DNA of 64,000 nt from Rhytidiadelphus loreus. Taxonomy: Eukaryota; Streptophyta; Bryopsida; Hypnales; Hylocomiaceae. Shown in pieces: positions 11,864 to 25,289 of the stretch; within the stretch, counting starts at the first letter, position 1; each line of letters opens with the position of its first letter. Below the pieces are notes generated by a model. That model was not told where the DNA came from, did no database searches, and worked only from the letters and a program-made list of their open reading frames with translations. The stretch spans positions 55,595,348 to 55,659,347 of the forward strand of contig OX344764.1 of NCBI GenBank assembly GCA_947034895.1, in the 5' to 3' direction. The translations under genes and the position numbers were made by a program.

Positions 11864-14800
11864 ATGTCTCGTCATGGAGCCTCTCACTTTCACAAATCCA
11901 AAACCCTGAATGATAAATATGTGAGCAGCTCTTCCTCACTTGAAGCAACATGTAACAGTAGAGGCTGAAATATTCTCAGATCGAGGGGGATAGGTTTTTG
12001 TAGCCCTTTGCTCATGAATTCTGAATCTCTTGATACTTTTCAAGAGCCTCTTGGCGGTAGTGTTGAATACCGGTTTCGAAACGGGTTTAAGTCTCTCAAG
12101 TTGAACAGGAGGGCATTGGGAGTGTAGCTGGAGTTGTATCTTTACTGGCAGGTTTAGCTTTAGCTTGGGTGACAAGTGCTGCATAGGTGACACCGCCACT
12201 TGAAATGTACACCGCAGGTACATTCTCTCAGCACGGGGTGTCTCCTGAGCAGCACTTAACCCTAGCTTGCAATACAGGAACTCAGCATTTGTCACCACGG
12301 CTTTTGTTATTTGCCATCGCTTTCGTTCACCCTTCATCTCACTCTACCCGAAAAATCTGACTTCTTATGAGACACTTACTTGCGGCAGTGTTTTTGACTC
12401 TGCTGGGAGTCTTATTTCTTAGAACAATTAATCTTTCGAATAGAAAACGATATAATGACTGTCCTGGGAACCACCTCTCTCATAAGTCTGATGGCAGATT
12501 TTGAGTTTTTTATCCTGGCAGAGTCATCTGAAAGCTAGATTTTTTTAGTAGGATGAAGATTTCGGTAGGGCTAGGAAGAGTTCTGGACGAGGTTTTGTTG
12601 CTGGTAATCTGGTGGTCATAATGTCTCCTTGAGATTTAATGTTATGGAATGGTTGGCAGTTGTTGGGAGATGAAATTGGTAAAGGTGCATATGGGCGAGT
12701 GTACAAGGGTTTGGATTTGGAGAATGGAGACTTCGTGGCGATCAAACAGGTTTCGCTGGAGAACATTCCCTCTGAAGATCTGGCCAGCATTATGGTGGGT
12801 TTTCTTCTCTCGCAGTAACGAAACTTTCTCTGGCAATACCAGCCATCACATGGTGTGTGGGGTAAATAGTGCTTATGATCACATGCCTAGTCAGACATCC
12901 AATCTGGTTACAAGTTTAAGTCGGTGCATGCAATTTTTGTGTAATGCTTCTTCTGCTGTAATGCAACTGTTCATCAAGTCCTCTTGACTCTTGACCAGCA
13001 AATCCTTATATGCATCTTCCTCAGCATCTATCTAACGCATGGATTATTTCTGGGTTGCTGGGTTCGTCGGGGAATATTGCAGTCAGAGATTGATCTTCTT
13101 AAGGTATTCTATTTTTATCCTCTCCTGGATATATGATTTTAATTTGTGTATCGTCTAAAGAGCCGCCACGTCCTAACGTTATGTTTTTTCTCCACTGCTC
13201 TCAATTGGCTTTAGACCGCGAAAGAAAAACATCACTGAGCTCTATTACTATCAGTTTTTTTAAGGTTGTGTACGTTGTTTACTCTTTTCCTTTGTTGTAT
13301 GATGCTGAGAACCAAAGAACCGTGTCTCTTGACCTCTTTGTGCCCAGAACCTGAATCATAGGAATATCGTCAAGTATCAGGGTTCCTTCAAGACAAAAAC
13401 GCATCTGTATATTATTCTCGAGTACGTTCGTTGCTTCAGCCGGTTCAGCTTCTGACATTTTACTGTTTTTGGAACTTGTGCGGTTTCAATACCAAGTATT
13501 GCTGATCCAGTATACTGGTTTTCCAGGTTTGTGGAAAATGGATCATTGGCAAGCATCATCAAACCCAACAAATTTGGGGCGTTTCCAGAATCGTTGGTTG
13601 CTGTGTACATTGCCCAGGTTGACACCTCTGCTTGTACCATATTTGACTCACTCTTCAACGTCGTGCAGGTTTTGTTTGTCACAGCAAGTATCTATTTGGC
13701 AATGCAAGGGGGGATGTATGAAGGATTGTATATGTGTAGATATGATCTATGTTGAGAAGGCTTTTGATTAGTTCATTATAGTAGGCAAGGCGCGTTTGCA
13801 TGCTATATCGATCTCTAGGCAATATGACCATAGGTGTCTGTTTCCAACCTTCTTTGAGTGGGTGCATATGTAGAACACATGTTTCCGTTTACGTGCCGGT
13901 TGTTGCTCATCATTGGTTGCCTGTAATAATTTTTTCCAGGTTTTGTCTTTATCTGCAGCGCCTCTTTAGATTAGTGATGTATGTATGTGATTTTGAAATT
14001 TCCCTTATTTTTGAAGCCATGCCGAATGATGTAATTGGCCGTTTTTCCCTGTTATATGGTCCACGCTCTATATCTCGATCTGTAGCAACGTTCAGGGTTA
14101 ACTCTGCACTATTGATAAAGCATTTTTCCTGCTCTCTAGGTTCTGGAAGGACTGGTATATCTGCACGAACAAGGGGTCATTCACAGAGATATCAAGGGCG
14201 CTAATATTCTCACCACGAAAGAGGTAGACCGTCACCAGCAACTTATATGGTTCTACATTTTGCGTCTTACTCAGACGAATACACGGTTTGCAGCTTGTGG
14301 ATTTTTTGTATCACGAACCTAACCCTGGGGCTGTCTTATCAGGGGTTGGTGAAGCTGGCTGATTTTGGAGTTGCGACCAAGCTGACAGAAGCTGACATGA
14401 ACACGCATTCAGTTGTTGGAACGCCTTACTGGATGGCTCCAGAGGTCTCGTTTCTACAATCTAGTGGATTCCTAAAGTGCTAGTTATATCATGTGCTCAT
14501 TGAGAACAAGTCTTCAACCATTTGTCCAACCCTTCACAGCACTTTAGATCTATACATGTCGACACCAATCCTAGAATGACGGGGTTTTTCCTTAAGTATT
14601 GTGTTATGAGAAAATACCCTGTGTTAAATGACGTGGATTTAGTGATGGCCTGTCTTAGTTCTACAGAATTTGTGTTGTAATCAATGTGATGATGTCTTGG
14701 CGTAAAGAATTACATGTCTTGAATGAGTTACCATGCCGCATCGTATGGACAGTTTGAACGTCCTTGGATCGACTTGTTTTACGAATTAGATGAATCGTTT

Positions 14801-17800
14801 TGATAGGATCATCTCATTTATGGAGCAATATGATATTCGATGCTGGACTAAATGATGCTTGTTCTGCTTCCAGGTGATTGAAATGTCAGGAGTTAGTGCA
14901 GCATCAGACATTTGGAGTGTCGGGTGCACAGTCATTGAGCTCTTAACATGCATACCACCTTATTATGAGCTGCAACCAATGCCAGCTCTTTACCGTATTG
15001 TTCAGGTCATATTTCATTCCCCAAACATGCGAAGAGTTTCCAGAGGTTTGTCTTTAGGTTCCATCCATTTTATCAAACCTCTCAGTCTCCTTCCGCACAC
15101 TGCCTCGTAACGATATGTAGCTATACCGTTCTGCCATCTTTGAGAGCACGCAAGTTTTCTAAAGTTTGATGTGCTGGTGCAAGAATTCCGAGGAGTGCTG
15201 AGTTGTGACGATGTTTTCCTTTAGGTGTCGGGTTACTAACCTTGCTTGGGGGTTGTTAACTTGTGGATGCAGGATCCACGTCCTCCATTACCTGAGCATG
15301 TGTCTGAACCAATTAGGGACTTCCTTCTTAAGTGCTTTCAGAAGGTTGGGCTAACCAATTACTCTGTTTTCTTGAGTGAAAAAGAACCTGGGCTTGGCAC
15401 TTAAAGAGTATTGAAGCAAGCATTAAATATAGAACCTCATATAGGTTGAATCTACTTCATTTATACTGTGTTGAATGCTCGGTGAGTTGTTCTCGATTCT
15501 CATTGATTTTATTTCGTCAACAGGATGCAAAGTTACGGCCAGATGCAAAAACTCTGTTGAATCATCCATGGATCCGCAGCTCCAGACGAAATCTGCAAAG
15601 CACACTCGATAGGTATGTCTACTGCATGTATCTCCGCAGCTCTAGCCAACTGAAGCGGGATATCTGGGGCATGATGTGTAATAGTTGGAATAAGCTACTC
15701 TGGTAATTAACAATCCAAGAGTCAATGAGCTCTTTAAGGGAGCTGGAGTTCCATCGGACTTAAGTAGCCATAAGCTGAATGGGCTAAACCCCTAGTGCAT
15801 AAGATGCCTAACAAGTCTCTACATGTTCAGTGGTATGTAGATTGATACTTGAGGTAATGTATTAGTAGGTTGGTGAATGAAAAGATATTTGAGAACAAAT
15901 TATTTAGAATCTCGAATGTCTCTCTTCTGTGCTTAGATGGTGAGTTACACCATTGATTACATTCATTTGCTTTAAATTTCAATTGAGGTGGACGCGAAAC
16001 CTAATTATTCCTTCTTATTTATTTGTCGTCATTGTTTGGGTGTAGCAATATTCCACAGGTTGTGTCAACAGTTGTGGAAAGGACAATTGAGGACCAGAAG
16101 AAGCAGGATCCTGCTGCATCACAAGAAGAACCCCTTCTTATGAGGGACCCCTTTGAGTCAGGCTCGGTAAGTCTCTACGGAGGATACTACTGAATATTGT
16201 AATAATTTGATCTGTATAATGCCGAAAATGAAACAAGCGCAGTGAACGTGTTTGCAGAGATATTGTAATTTTATGTCGGCTGTCTGGCGAAGTTCTTTGA
16301 TTAATTAGTTCATACTAAGCGGTAGATCTTCCGAGCAATCGCGTTGTCAGCTATTCATTGCGTAGTGAGATTGAAGGTTAGAACTTTATGTTACCGGTTG
16401 GATTTTGCAATGTTGCAGAAGATCGTCATCAGTAAATTCATGCCGTCATTGATGATTTCCAGTGTACTTTTTAATTCTGGGTACTTTTGTGTCAAGTACT
16501 CTCATGCTCCTTCCTTAGCAGCCTGGCGATGTGGTGACTGGTAGAGTGTATGTATTCAGGACGATGATTTGAAGGCAAATTCGTCGACGATGAGCAATGA
16601 AGCAAGTGGTGCAAGCAGTAGTCTGAGCAACAGCATGGGTCGCCGGGCTCCCATACGAATACCTCGTCATGCTGTCTCACATCTTCAAAGGTTGTCCGGC
16701 ACTCAGAATTCGCGTCAAGCTGAATCTGTTGGAAATGATGCAAGCTCACAAACCCAGCTGGTTGCACTCACTAATCTGCACTCAATTGGAGGCTCTGTTC
16801 TGGCTCAAGTCGAGTCTCCCGATTCTGTTTCTTCCAGACCAGAAGTCAGCAGTGTACTGGAAATGAATGGTCATGCAGGGCTGGCTGGTGAGCACTTACA
16901 AGCTGACATGCATGGGCGCTGGGTTGAGAACGGAGCTAGATCTGTATCAGGAAAGTTGCATACGGGCTCAAATTATACTAATGAGCGTGCCGAGATGAAG
17001 GACTTGATGGAAGGCAAGAAACAGGACATTGAGTCTCGACCGGATTCAAACGGAGCTCTCTCTACTTCAGAGGTACACTTTCAGATTGATGTTCATTTTC
17101 TTCTATATGCCACTGGACGTGGTGAGTAATAAAGTCACACATATTGATGCAGAGATTGTTATATTTATGTATTAGGCACGAAATTACAGTTGCGTTCACT
17201 TGGTTTCCCGTGCACCCAAGAGGAAGTGAATTAGTTCAGATGTTCCGACTTATCATTTGCATCCCTGTGATTCATGTTTTATATATTTCATTTTTACAAT
17301 GTTACTTCGCTTATCTTTATGCTTGGCATCCTTGACTAATTTGCTGTGTCACCTTCAGGGATTGAAGGCGAGCTCAGAAAGTGGAGCTCAATTTAGTAGG
17401 TTCAAGGATCTCTCCTTGGATGGGATGATGGAAGATTTTCTTGACGATTCTCAGAATCGTGGAGAAGAAGCCTCAACCTCTGCTCAAACAAGTCTTCCTC
17501 CTCCAGGAGGCTCTATTCCTCTTGCACCAAATAGAGCCAAGTTGAAGTCTCAGATTTCTCAGAAGCAAGTGAAATTGAAGTCAGAGAGCAGGAGCAAAAG
17601 TCGCTCAGATTCCTTTAGGCCACTCGTTGCTGGTGATGAGAACGAGTTTGACATTGTTGAATTGGTACATTCGTAACTCGACTCTTGTCCAGTGACTGCA
17701 GCTGCAGGAATTGCTGCATATCTGGGAGATTATTTCTCATTACTGTAGTCATATTTAAGCATTATTATCCAACATTCATGCGTCACTGCATGTCTTGGCA

Positions 17801-20800
17801 TGTTGCTTCTTTGCGGTCTGGATATTTAGCTTGTCCTCTTCGCGCTTTAACCCTCACATTAAGAGCTCAATTGAATAGAAGAAATGATTTGTTGAGGGAG
17901 ATTAGCATGTCTACTTCGGTGTTGCTTATCTATTAGTTTCTTACCCTCTTGAACTGTGATATTTCAGGGCTTTGAGACCAATGCACAAGCACGAGAGTAC
18001 TTCTCCAAGCAGGTATATCACCTTTTCAGGCAGTAACTTATTATGTGAATCTTTTTCAGTCATTGTCTGCAGTACTTGAGGTCCCTCCGTGTCAATGTTT
18101 ACAATATCTTTAACACAAATACGCAATGTTTGTTGGATAATGGGATCAGTCCTCAGAATTTACCAGGTTGATGGGGATGGTCAAGCTCGAAAATCATGAA
18201 GAGCTTGTGATGTCATCCTGCCAGAGGCTGGTCCTTATCCTGCGTGAATTTCCAAATCAAAAATCACGTCTCATCAGCCGCCATGGCCTCATCCCCTTGA
18301 TGGACATGCTTGACACTAGCAGTAACAGAGTAAGGAACTTGGGGCTGCAGTATTTTCTTGTAATCCTGAGGCTTCATGGCAGTAGTGAGTTGAGAAGATG
18401 TCATGTGACTGATAATTTTAAGCTCTACTGGAGAGCATGTTGGCATTTTGGGAGTTGAGTAATCCTACTTACTTTAGCATGAAATTGGCAATCTGAGAGC
18501 ATTCTTGTTTGATTTTCAGATGTGTATTCTGATCGATCTCCACAATTGCTTCCTTTTCGTTCTTTATTTTTTAGGATGCTATAGTAATGTACTCATGGTG
18601 ATTTGGGGTTGAAATTGAACAGGTCTTACATCAAGTTTTGAGACTTTTGAACCATGTAATACAAGACAATTCCAACCTGCAGGAAAATGCCTGCCTTATT
18701 GGCCTGGCAAGTCTTTCTGAGAAAACCTTCAACATATTCTATCTGAAACGCCCGTCTTTGTATCGATGAAAATATCCGTCTTGCGCTCTATTGGATTAAA
18801 AATAAATGCTCACTGAGCGACACATTCTATGTATTGTTTGTTCTCATGAGATCAATTTCTACAGATACCTTTGGTTACGAAGTTTTCCAGTACGGAGTGG
18901 ATGCGTGACATTCGGATGGAGGTTGCGTATTTTGTGCGACAGCTCTGTCAAACAAGGTCAATATCCATTTTCAGATATGAAACGTGTATTTATTTTGCAT
19001 CTGGCATGTGTGTCATTTTCTCAAGGATTGTATCGACAATACCGATGTATTTAATAGTATGGCGAGGAAAGTCTAGCAGCAGCAGCTAGGTAATTCTTTT
19101 GGTGAACCAGTATGCTTGTGTAGTACATTTAATATTCTTTATCTGGTTCTTGCAAGAAGTGACTTTTTCTAACCTAGTTTCCTTCTGTAAATTTTTGCTA
19201 AATTCAAATTCTAACTATTGTCATCTCATCTTGATGCAGTGCTACAACTTTGCAGATGTTCATAGGTTGTCGGGGCCTTCCTGTGTTAGTAGGCTTCCTG
19301 GAGCCGGATTATGCAAATTATAGGTACTGTGATCACAGACATCGGTCTTTTATCTCTTTATTCTTTGATGGTACAATTATTTCTCATACCGAGGTACTGA
19401 TACCCTTATTATTTCCTTGTTATGTGAGTGGGACCAGATAAATTCTTGTGGACCTTCCTTTCCTCTACATTGCACTACTACACAAAGCATGTTTGTAACA
19501 GTAGTATTTGTTGTCTTCAGCATCAGTGGACTGATGAAATATATCTTTTAGCGTAGACGAGACCTATTCCCATTATATTCCTGGGGGACTTTACACAGCA
19601 TTCTAGGCGACTACTGCAGTAGTTGTTATATTCAAGTATCTGGAATTACAAACTCTCAGTGAGATCTTTTTACTCTTGTTAGTTTTAAACCAATGTCTTG
19701 TTCTGATGGGAAATTGCATTTGGGGGAACTGGATGCAGAGATATGGTGCATATGGCCATAGATGGGATGTGGCAGGTTTTTGATTTACAAGGGCCAACGT
19801 CCAAGAATGACTTTTGCCGCCTTTTTGCGAAGAGTGGGGTGCTTGTTCGCTTAGTCAATACTCTCCATAATCTCAACGAAGCTGCAAGGACTGGATTACT
19901 ACCGGGGGCTTCTAGTACCAGTACAAGCACAGTAGAGAATCTTGCAAACAAGCTTGCAGGTATCTACTTCGTTGTGTCTAAAGCCTTTTGTCCATGGTGA
20001 TACTATGTACTAGATTTACACGAGATGTATCATAGACTTCAAGAACTTAGATAAGGACGGGAAGGTGTATTTTGCTTATACAGAAAAGTCGTCAACATCA
20101 ATCTTTCTCTCTCGCTGTAGTTGAGTCTTAGATCTTCTCTTTGTTCAATGTATTTATATATTCTTTCATGATTTTCGGTTGTATTGATTAGTGAATATTC
20201 ATTTGACAGTGTCTCTGGAGCGACAAAATTTGAAAGCTCAATCGGGTCCTCTAGATCAATCTAGAGTAACCTCTGTTGAAACGTTTCGTCCGTTCTCTGG
20301 CCAATTGGACGCTTCAAAAGTCACAAGAGCCGTCCACACAGAGGCAACAGGGCCTTCTGATATTGAAATGTCCAGGTTGCAACCGGGTCAACCGCATAAG
20401 TCTACTGGTCTTCCAGACTACCTGAGATATCTACCAGGTCAAGTAGAGCAGCAGACACGAGCTCATTCAGGCCAGCTTGACCAACCAAAAGTTGCTGCTG
20501 TCGACCACTGGAGACAACCGACAAATCCATTTCTGCACTATGGGGACACTAATACGTGGCTAACAGACCACGCTCGGTTTGGAAAAGAAGACGATGCGCG
20601 CTCAATTGGCGATTCAACCAGACCTCTTCTATCTGCAGAAGATTCCTGGGCTTTATTTGATGGAGTCAATCGCAATGGAAACGCACCTGCTGATCCTCCA
20701 TCCCAGGTTTCTATGCAATTCCATTGTTGGACTGATTTTGGCTTATTGCTCACCAGGATAATCTCAACCTTCTTTAAATGTTGCTTCTCTGCCCTGGTGA

Positions 20801-23733
20801 TATCAAAGCTCTTTTTTATTTACTCCTTGTTTCTCTGTTTCCCTGAACGTGAACCAAACGGTGCATTCACTTCTTACTGACGATTACAGGCATCCTTCTT
20901 CAATCTATTGGTGGATAAAGACTCCGGTTCTAGGGCTGTTCCTGGACGGCCTGATCATGTAAGAAATCCCTCCGACAGGAGCGAGAGTGCTTTGCCTCTT
21001 CTACATCATGCACGAAGAAATGGAAGTTTTGACTCAGGTGGCAGTCTTCTCAAATTCGCCGTGCTTTGATTGCACTTCCTACCAACACTCTAGTATTTTC
21101 TTACTTGAAATCGATCGTATCTAAGTGACAATGCTTGGACGGTTTTCGGACGATCAATCTAATTTTGCGATATTGATCTAGATTTGGAGAGGGATAATGC
21201 TAGCCAAGAAACGGTTGGACTTCCCCCTACGAAGATTGTTAGGAATGTTGCGAGACTCTCACCGTCCCCATCTGGGAGACTCGATATCCAAGGCTTTTGG
21301 AATGCGGTATGTGCCTTGATTGGTTTTGTGATTGAATTAGAGTACTGAATTTCTGCGTTTCTATTAGGTTACGTTTACTTCTGGATCCAATTTATAACTC
21401 TAGACAGATATTGGAAGTCAGGTGACTTCCTGTAGGTATTCATGTACTGTTGCGACTTTGAAGCCTCAGGCCGTCGTGCATGGTTTGAATTCCTCAATAG
21501 TGGTCTCAGAAGGATCGTACTTCGTGACAAATATTTCAAGGGTCGAGTTGACAGAATCGACACCCTTTGTATGCAATGTAAATTGCAGGGTGAACCTTCA
21601 ACAAATGTTTCAGCTCTTACCTCGCAAACGGCCTCGAGTACACTATCAGCATCGGGTTACCCAAACGCGCGGGTCGGGAGTACCACCTCGTCGGGTCTTC
21701 TTGCTCGCACGCAATCAACAGTAAATCCTGACGAGGCACGTGAATACTCTACGAAAGTGTGCGACTTACTCGTAGAATTTTCTGCGGGAGACGCTGTTGT
21801 GAAGTTGCATATGTGCAACCTGAGCCTTTTAATCCGACTTTTTCAAATGCTGAATAAGCTGGAACCACCTATTCTTGTCAAGGTACGATTGCAGAATCTT
21901 TTGAATGACACCTTATTTTCAGTCCCTGTAATTGACCCACTTTCGTGAGCATCTATTCTGTTGATGATTAGCCGTTCGACACTTAATTGTTGGCTTATAG
22001 GCATTTTGGAAAGTTCATATGTATATATATGTTAGGTAGAGTTTCTCTTCAATTTTGTAATGTACTGTAGAAGTTGATAGCGAGCTTCGGCATTGACAAC
22101 CCGGTTTTTGTATGGTCAGATCTTAAGGTGCATAAACCAACTGTCAGTGGAGCCTAACACTCTGGAGCCCTTGCAACGAGCAGATGCAATCAAGCATCTC
22201 GTGCCTTTCCTAGAGCAGCAAGAGGGTTTGTATGTGGATATGATACAAAATGAGGTGAATGCCTTTTTTGCTTGGGTGGGTACTGGGATCATGTTTTGCA
22301 GCCTGAGAAGATTGTGAATAAACGAATCAATTCTAAGACTAGTCAGTGGACATCTCTCTAGTTTTATATGAAGGAGCACATGTGGATGCCCTACTGCTCC
22401 CAGTTACTATTGATGCTTTTGACTTCTAATACACTTTGTGCGCCAGGTATTGAGCTCGCTACACAATTTGTGTAAAATCAACAAACGTCGTCAAGAGCAG
22501 GCTGCTGAGAGTGGCATTATTCCTCATTTGATGCGCTTCATATTGACTGATTCTCGTCTCAAACAGTATGCTTTACCACTACTATGTGATATGGCTCATG
22601 CGTCTCGATATACCAGGTAATCTTCGTTAGGTCGACATTCATTCTTTGGAATTTCCTCGAGTGAAATGGGTCTAATTTCTTCCATTGGAGTTTTCACTCA
22701 CCTCTTTAGCTGATTATGGCAGGGAGCAACTTAGAGCTTACAAGGGCCTTGACATCTACCTTGGCCTCCTTGATGATAAGGATTGGGATGTGACTGCAAT
22801 AGACTCCCTTGCGGTGTGTCTGGCTCACGACAATGATCAGCGGAAGGTGGAATCTGTGCTACTAAAGCCAGAATCCTTACTGAAGTTGGTGGAATTCTTT
22901 CGTTGTTGTAGTGGAAACTCTTTTGTACAAATTCTTGAGCCGTTTCTGAAAATGATCACGTGTGTAACATCCCTAAACCTACCATTGTTGAGTTGATTCT
23001 TCTTAACAATCATTTGGCAGAATAGGAAAATCATCCAGTTTTGCTACTTTCTCAATTGGTTGTGGCTTGGAAATGTGTGCTGCAGCAAATCTGTTCGCTT
23101 GAATACAGCCTTGGCAGTTTCAGGCTTGACGCCTCTACTTGTTGGGCGTCTTGATCACAAAGAGGCGATTGCACGTCTTTTACTACTCAAAATGATCAAG
23201 GTTAGTGGGATTCCCATCAAAACCTTTTTTACTGTTCTGATGTGACAAGACTGATGATGGTGTGTATCTAATATGATCCGGACTGAACTGGAGTCTTGTG
23301 GCAAGAATTCCTGATAGTTAGAATAATGCGGTATATTCAGAGTGTCTAACGGATTAGTTATTGTAGACGAAAACTTCAGAATGTCAAACTGATGTTTTAG
23401 GACATGTGAGGAACAATGACAGTGAGAAAGCGATGTTTGTGCTAGTCTGCGTGATCTGTACAAGAATAGTTGTTCTAGGTCAGTTTTTCGGGATTGCAGT
23501 TTCAAAGAAACTTGAGGTAATTTTGTTCCTTTGAATCTGATCCTCCGTCATTGCAGGCTGTGTATGAGCACCATCCACGACCAAAGCAGCTCATAGTCGA
23601 GCACGATTTGCCATCCAGATTACAAAAGCTCATCGAAGAAAGACGTGACGGAGAGCGAACAGGTGGGCAAGTGCTTGTGAAGCAAGTGGCTACTGCTCTT
23701 CTGAAAGCCCTGCATATCAACACGGTGTTGTGA
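11864..23733 (+). CDS. MAP3Ke: MAP3K-epsilon protein kinase, complete, 28 exons
   Basis: Exons: 11864-11920, 12660-12794, 13083-13103, 13348-13421, 13527-13617, 14140-14223, 14343-14444, 14874-15005, 15273-15344, 15524-15612, 16046-16166, 16560-17072, 17359-17664, 17968-18012, 18150-18329, 18623-18706, 18865-18956, 19240-19323, 19739-19959, 20210-20706, 20890-21037, 21182-21306, 21589-21882, 22120-22254, 22447-22616, 22723-22959, 23086-23200, 23557-23733. They total 4401 bp (1466 residues plus stop) in one frame. The Ser/Thr kinase domain spans about residues 20-275: glycine loop G26-x-G28-x-x-G31, K48, HRD with D143, DFG D161, APE E188. All key residues are present. A long low-complexity spacer follows, then ARM-like helical repeats (about 640-760 and 1150-1460) ending [11 protein letters not shown], as in Arabidopsis MAP3Ke1 (1368 residues). 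The family is related to yeast Cdc15/Cdc7 and acts in division, membrane integrity and pollen. The start [19 protein letters not shown] matches the family's HKSKTLxNKY end. All introns are GT-AG except one GC-AG (18707-18864). Confidence 0.95.
18707..18864 (+). other. GC-AG intron of the MAP3K gene
   Basis: Exon 16 ends GGCCTG and the intron begins GCAAGT; it ends TCTACAG at 18864. The join gives ENACLIGL then IPLVTKF, which matches the family across this site (…ENACLVGLIPLV in Arabidopsis). No GT near the junction keeps both the frame and the conserved residues. GCAAGT is the usual donor sequence of the minor GC-AG class. Confidence 0.85.
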
Positions 23734-24250
23734 ACTTTTTCCCAAGGCTGTTACTGTTCAAGCAAACCGAGCAACCTTGTTTTTCGTAGGAAGGCATTTT
23801 TCTCCTCCGTGCCTACCGCTTCTCCGCCAAGACATGCAGTTGTCTTGGTGTGTGCTGTATCATCAGGCAAGATAGAGATTTTGTGCTGGGTTCCCTTCGG
23901 CATTAGTAATATTGACAGGTTAGGTGTCCCTTCCTCATCTTGTCAATTTACACCCTCACAGACTCGTCCATCGTGTACAAATAGACAAAACTGGAGCATA
24001 TGCAAGTCAGACTCGGTAGCGTCCCCCAATTGAGAACTTCATTCAGATTCTCCAGTCGTGAGCCCGCTCAACATGAAATATCTCTTATTTCTTGCTCACA
24101 GGACAGGGACTTCCCATTGTAGTACAGTAACATCTAGCATTTCGTTTGTAGCATAGTTATGGGGTTCACTGCCACCAGACTTCAGACGTTTATTCTTCAT
24201 CAGGTGTGGGGCTTATGATTTTCAATAACCCCTCTATCCTATGTGGCTAT
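23734..24250 (+). other. Probable 3' UTR and end of the MAP3K gene
   Basis: Base composition stays gene-like after the stop codon at 23731-23733 and then falls off near 24250-24400. I see no clean AATAAA signal that I would commit to. No open frame here resembles a protein family. Confidence 0.4.
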
Positions 24251-24468
24251 GTCTGATCCTGCAGATGCTATTCTTGTACTGTCATTATACCTCTCGAATA
24301 CAGTTCCAAATACCCAGCGACGGCTTATTTGGAAACCTGTACGCCTTTGCTTGGATTTTGTACTCTCAATTTTTATTTTTATTTTTAATTTGGATGTTTA
24401 CTCGAACTCCTTTATGCTATAATCACACTTTCGAAGATCAACCTGGGAACAACCGCGCAGGGAGAATC

Positions 24469-24663
24469 GACCCCCTCATTGCCCCGGTGAACTTAGGTTT
24501 GAAAAAAAAGCCCCCTATGTTGTGCCAATTTTTTGGTAATTCTTGCATTTTTTGGAGTAATTTGGGGCCTCTGATTGCAAATATGAATTCAGAATTTCAA
24601 AAAAAAATTAAGCATTGCAAATAAAAAATTTCAGGGTTTGCCCTGGAGGGGCAATGAGGGGTC
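24469..24663. mobile_element. Small MITE with GACCCCCTCATTGCCCC ends
   Basis: Left end GACCCCCTCATTGCCCC (24469-24485) pairs with right end GGGGCAATGAGGGGTC (24648-24663). The interior is AT-rich and non-coding. A diverged relative lies at about 56120-56285 (both contain TTTGATTGCAAATATGAATTC or a one-base variant). Flanks are AATC and AATT, so a short target duplication is possible but not certain. Confidence 0.7.
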
Positions 24664-24797
24664 AATTCACCCTGGTCTTGTGAAATTTTCCACCTGGGAA
24701 AAATGCTGGAACTTGTTATTTGCCATGTACAATAAGGTCTACTTCATTTACAAATTTTTGCATTCACAGGGGGGAAATGACTGCTGCTGCCATCTTT

Positions 24798-25281
24798 GAC
24801 GCCCTCCCTAGGGCTGAAAAATTGTTATTTTATCATGAAATTTTTTTTCACAAGATCATCTCTATGTTAATAACATATGTGCCAAATTTCAAGGCCAAAA
24901 GATTTACACATAAAAAGATATTCACAATCTATCAACATGTGTAGTTGTGAGAAAAATTTCAATCATTGACACCCTCCCAAAGATTGAGAAATTAAAATTT
25001 AGCCATGAAATTTTTGTTATGAGATCATGTCTATGTTGGTAATATGTGTGCCAAATTTCAAGTTCAAAGGACTTTCCCATTAAAAGATATTTGAAATCTA
25101 CAAACAAAAGTAGTTGTTAGAAATTATTTCACAACTACACATGTTGGTAGATTTCAAATATCTTTTTCTAGGCAAATCTTTTAAACTTGAAATTTGGCAC
25201 ATATTATCAACATAGAGGTGATCTCATGAAAAAAATCTCATGATAATTAAACAATTTTTGTGCCCTTAGGAAGGTGTCAAA
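24798..25281. repeat. Three-part repeat: two direct units and one inverted unit
   Basis: Unit A (about 24798-24961) and unit B (about 24962-25130) are direct repeats. Both hold a CCCTCCC…GA(G/A)AAATT start, CATGAAATTTTT, GTGCCAAATTTCAAG and AAAAGATATT. Unit C (about 25131-25281) is the same sequence reversed (ACAACTACACATGTTGGTAG, CTTGAAATTTGGCAC, GGAAGGTGTCAA). B and C thus form a large hairpin. No coding capacity. Confidence 0.8.
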
Positions 25282-25289
25282 GTAGGCAC

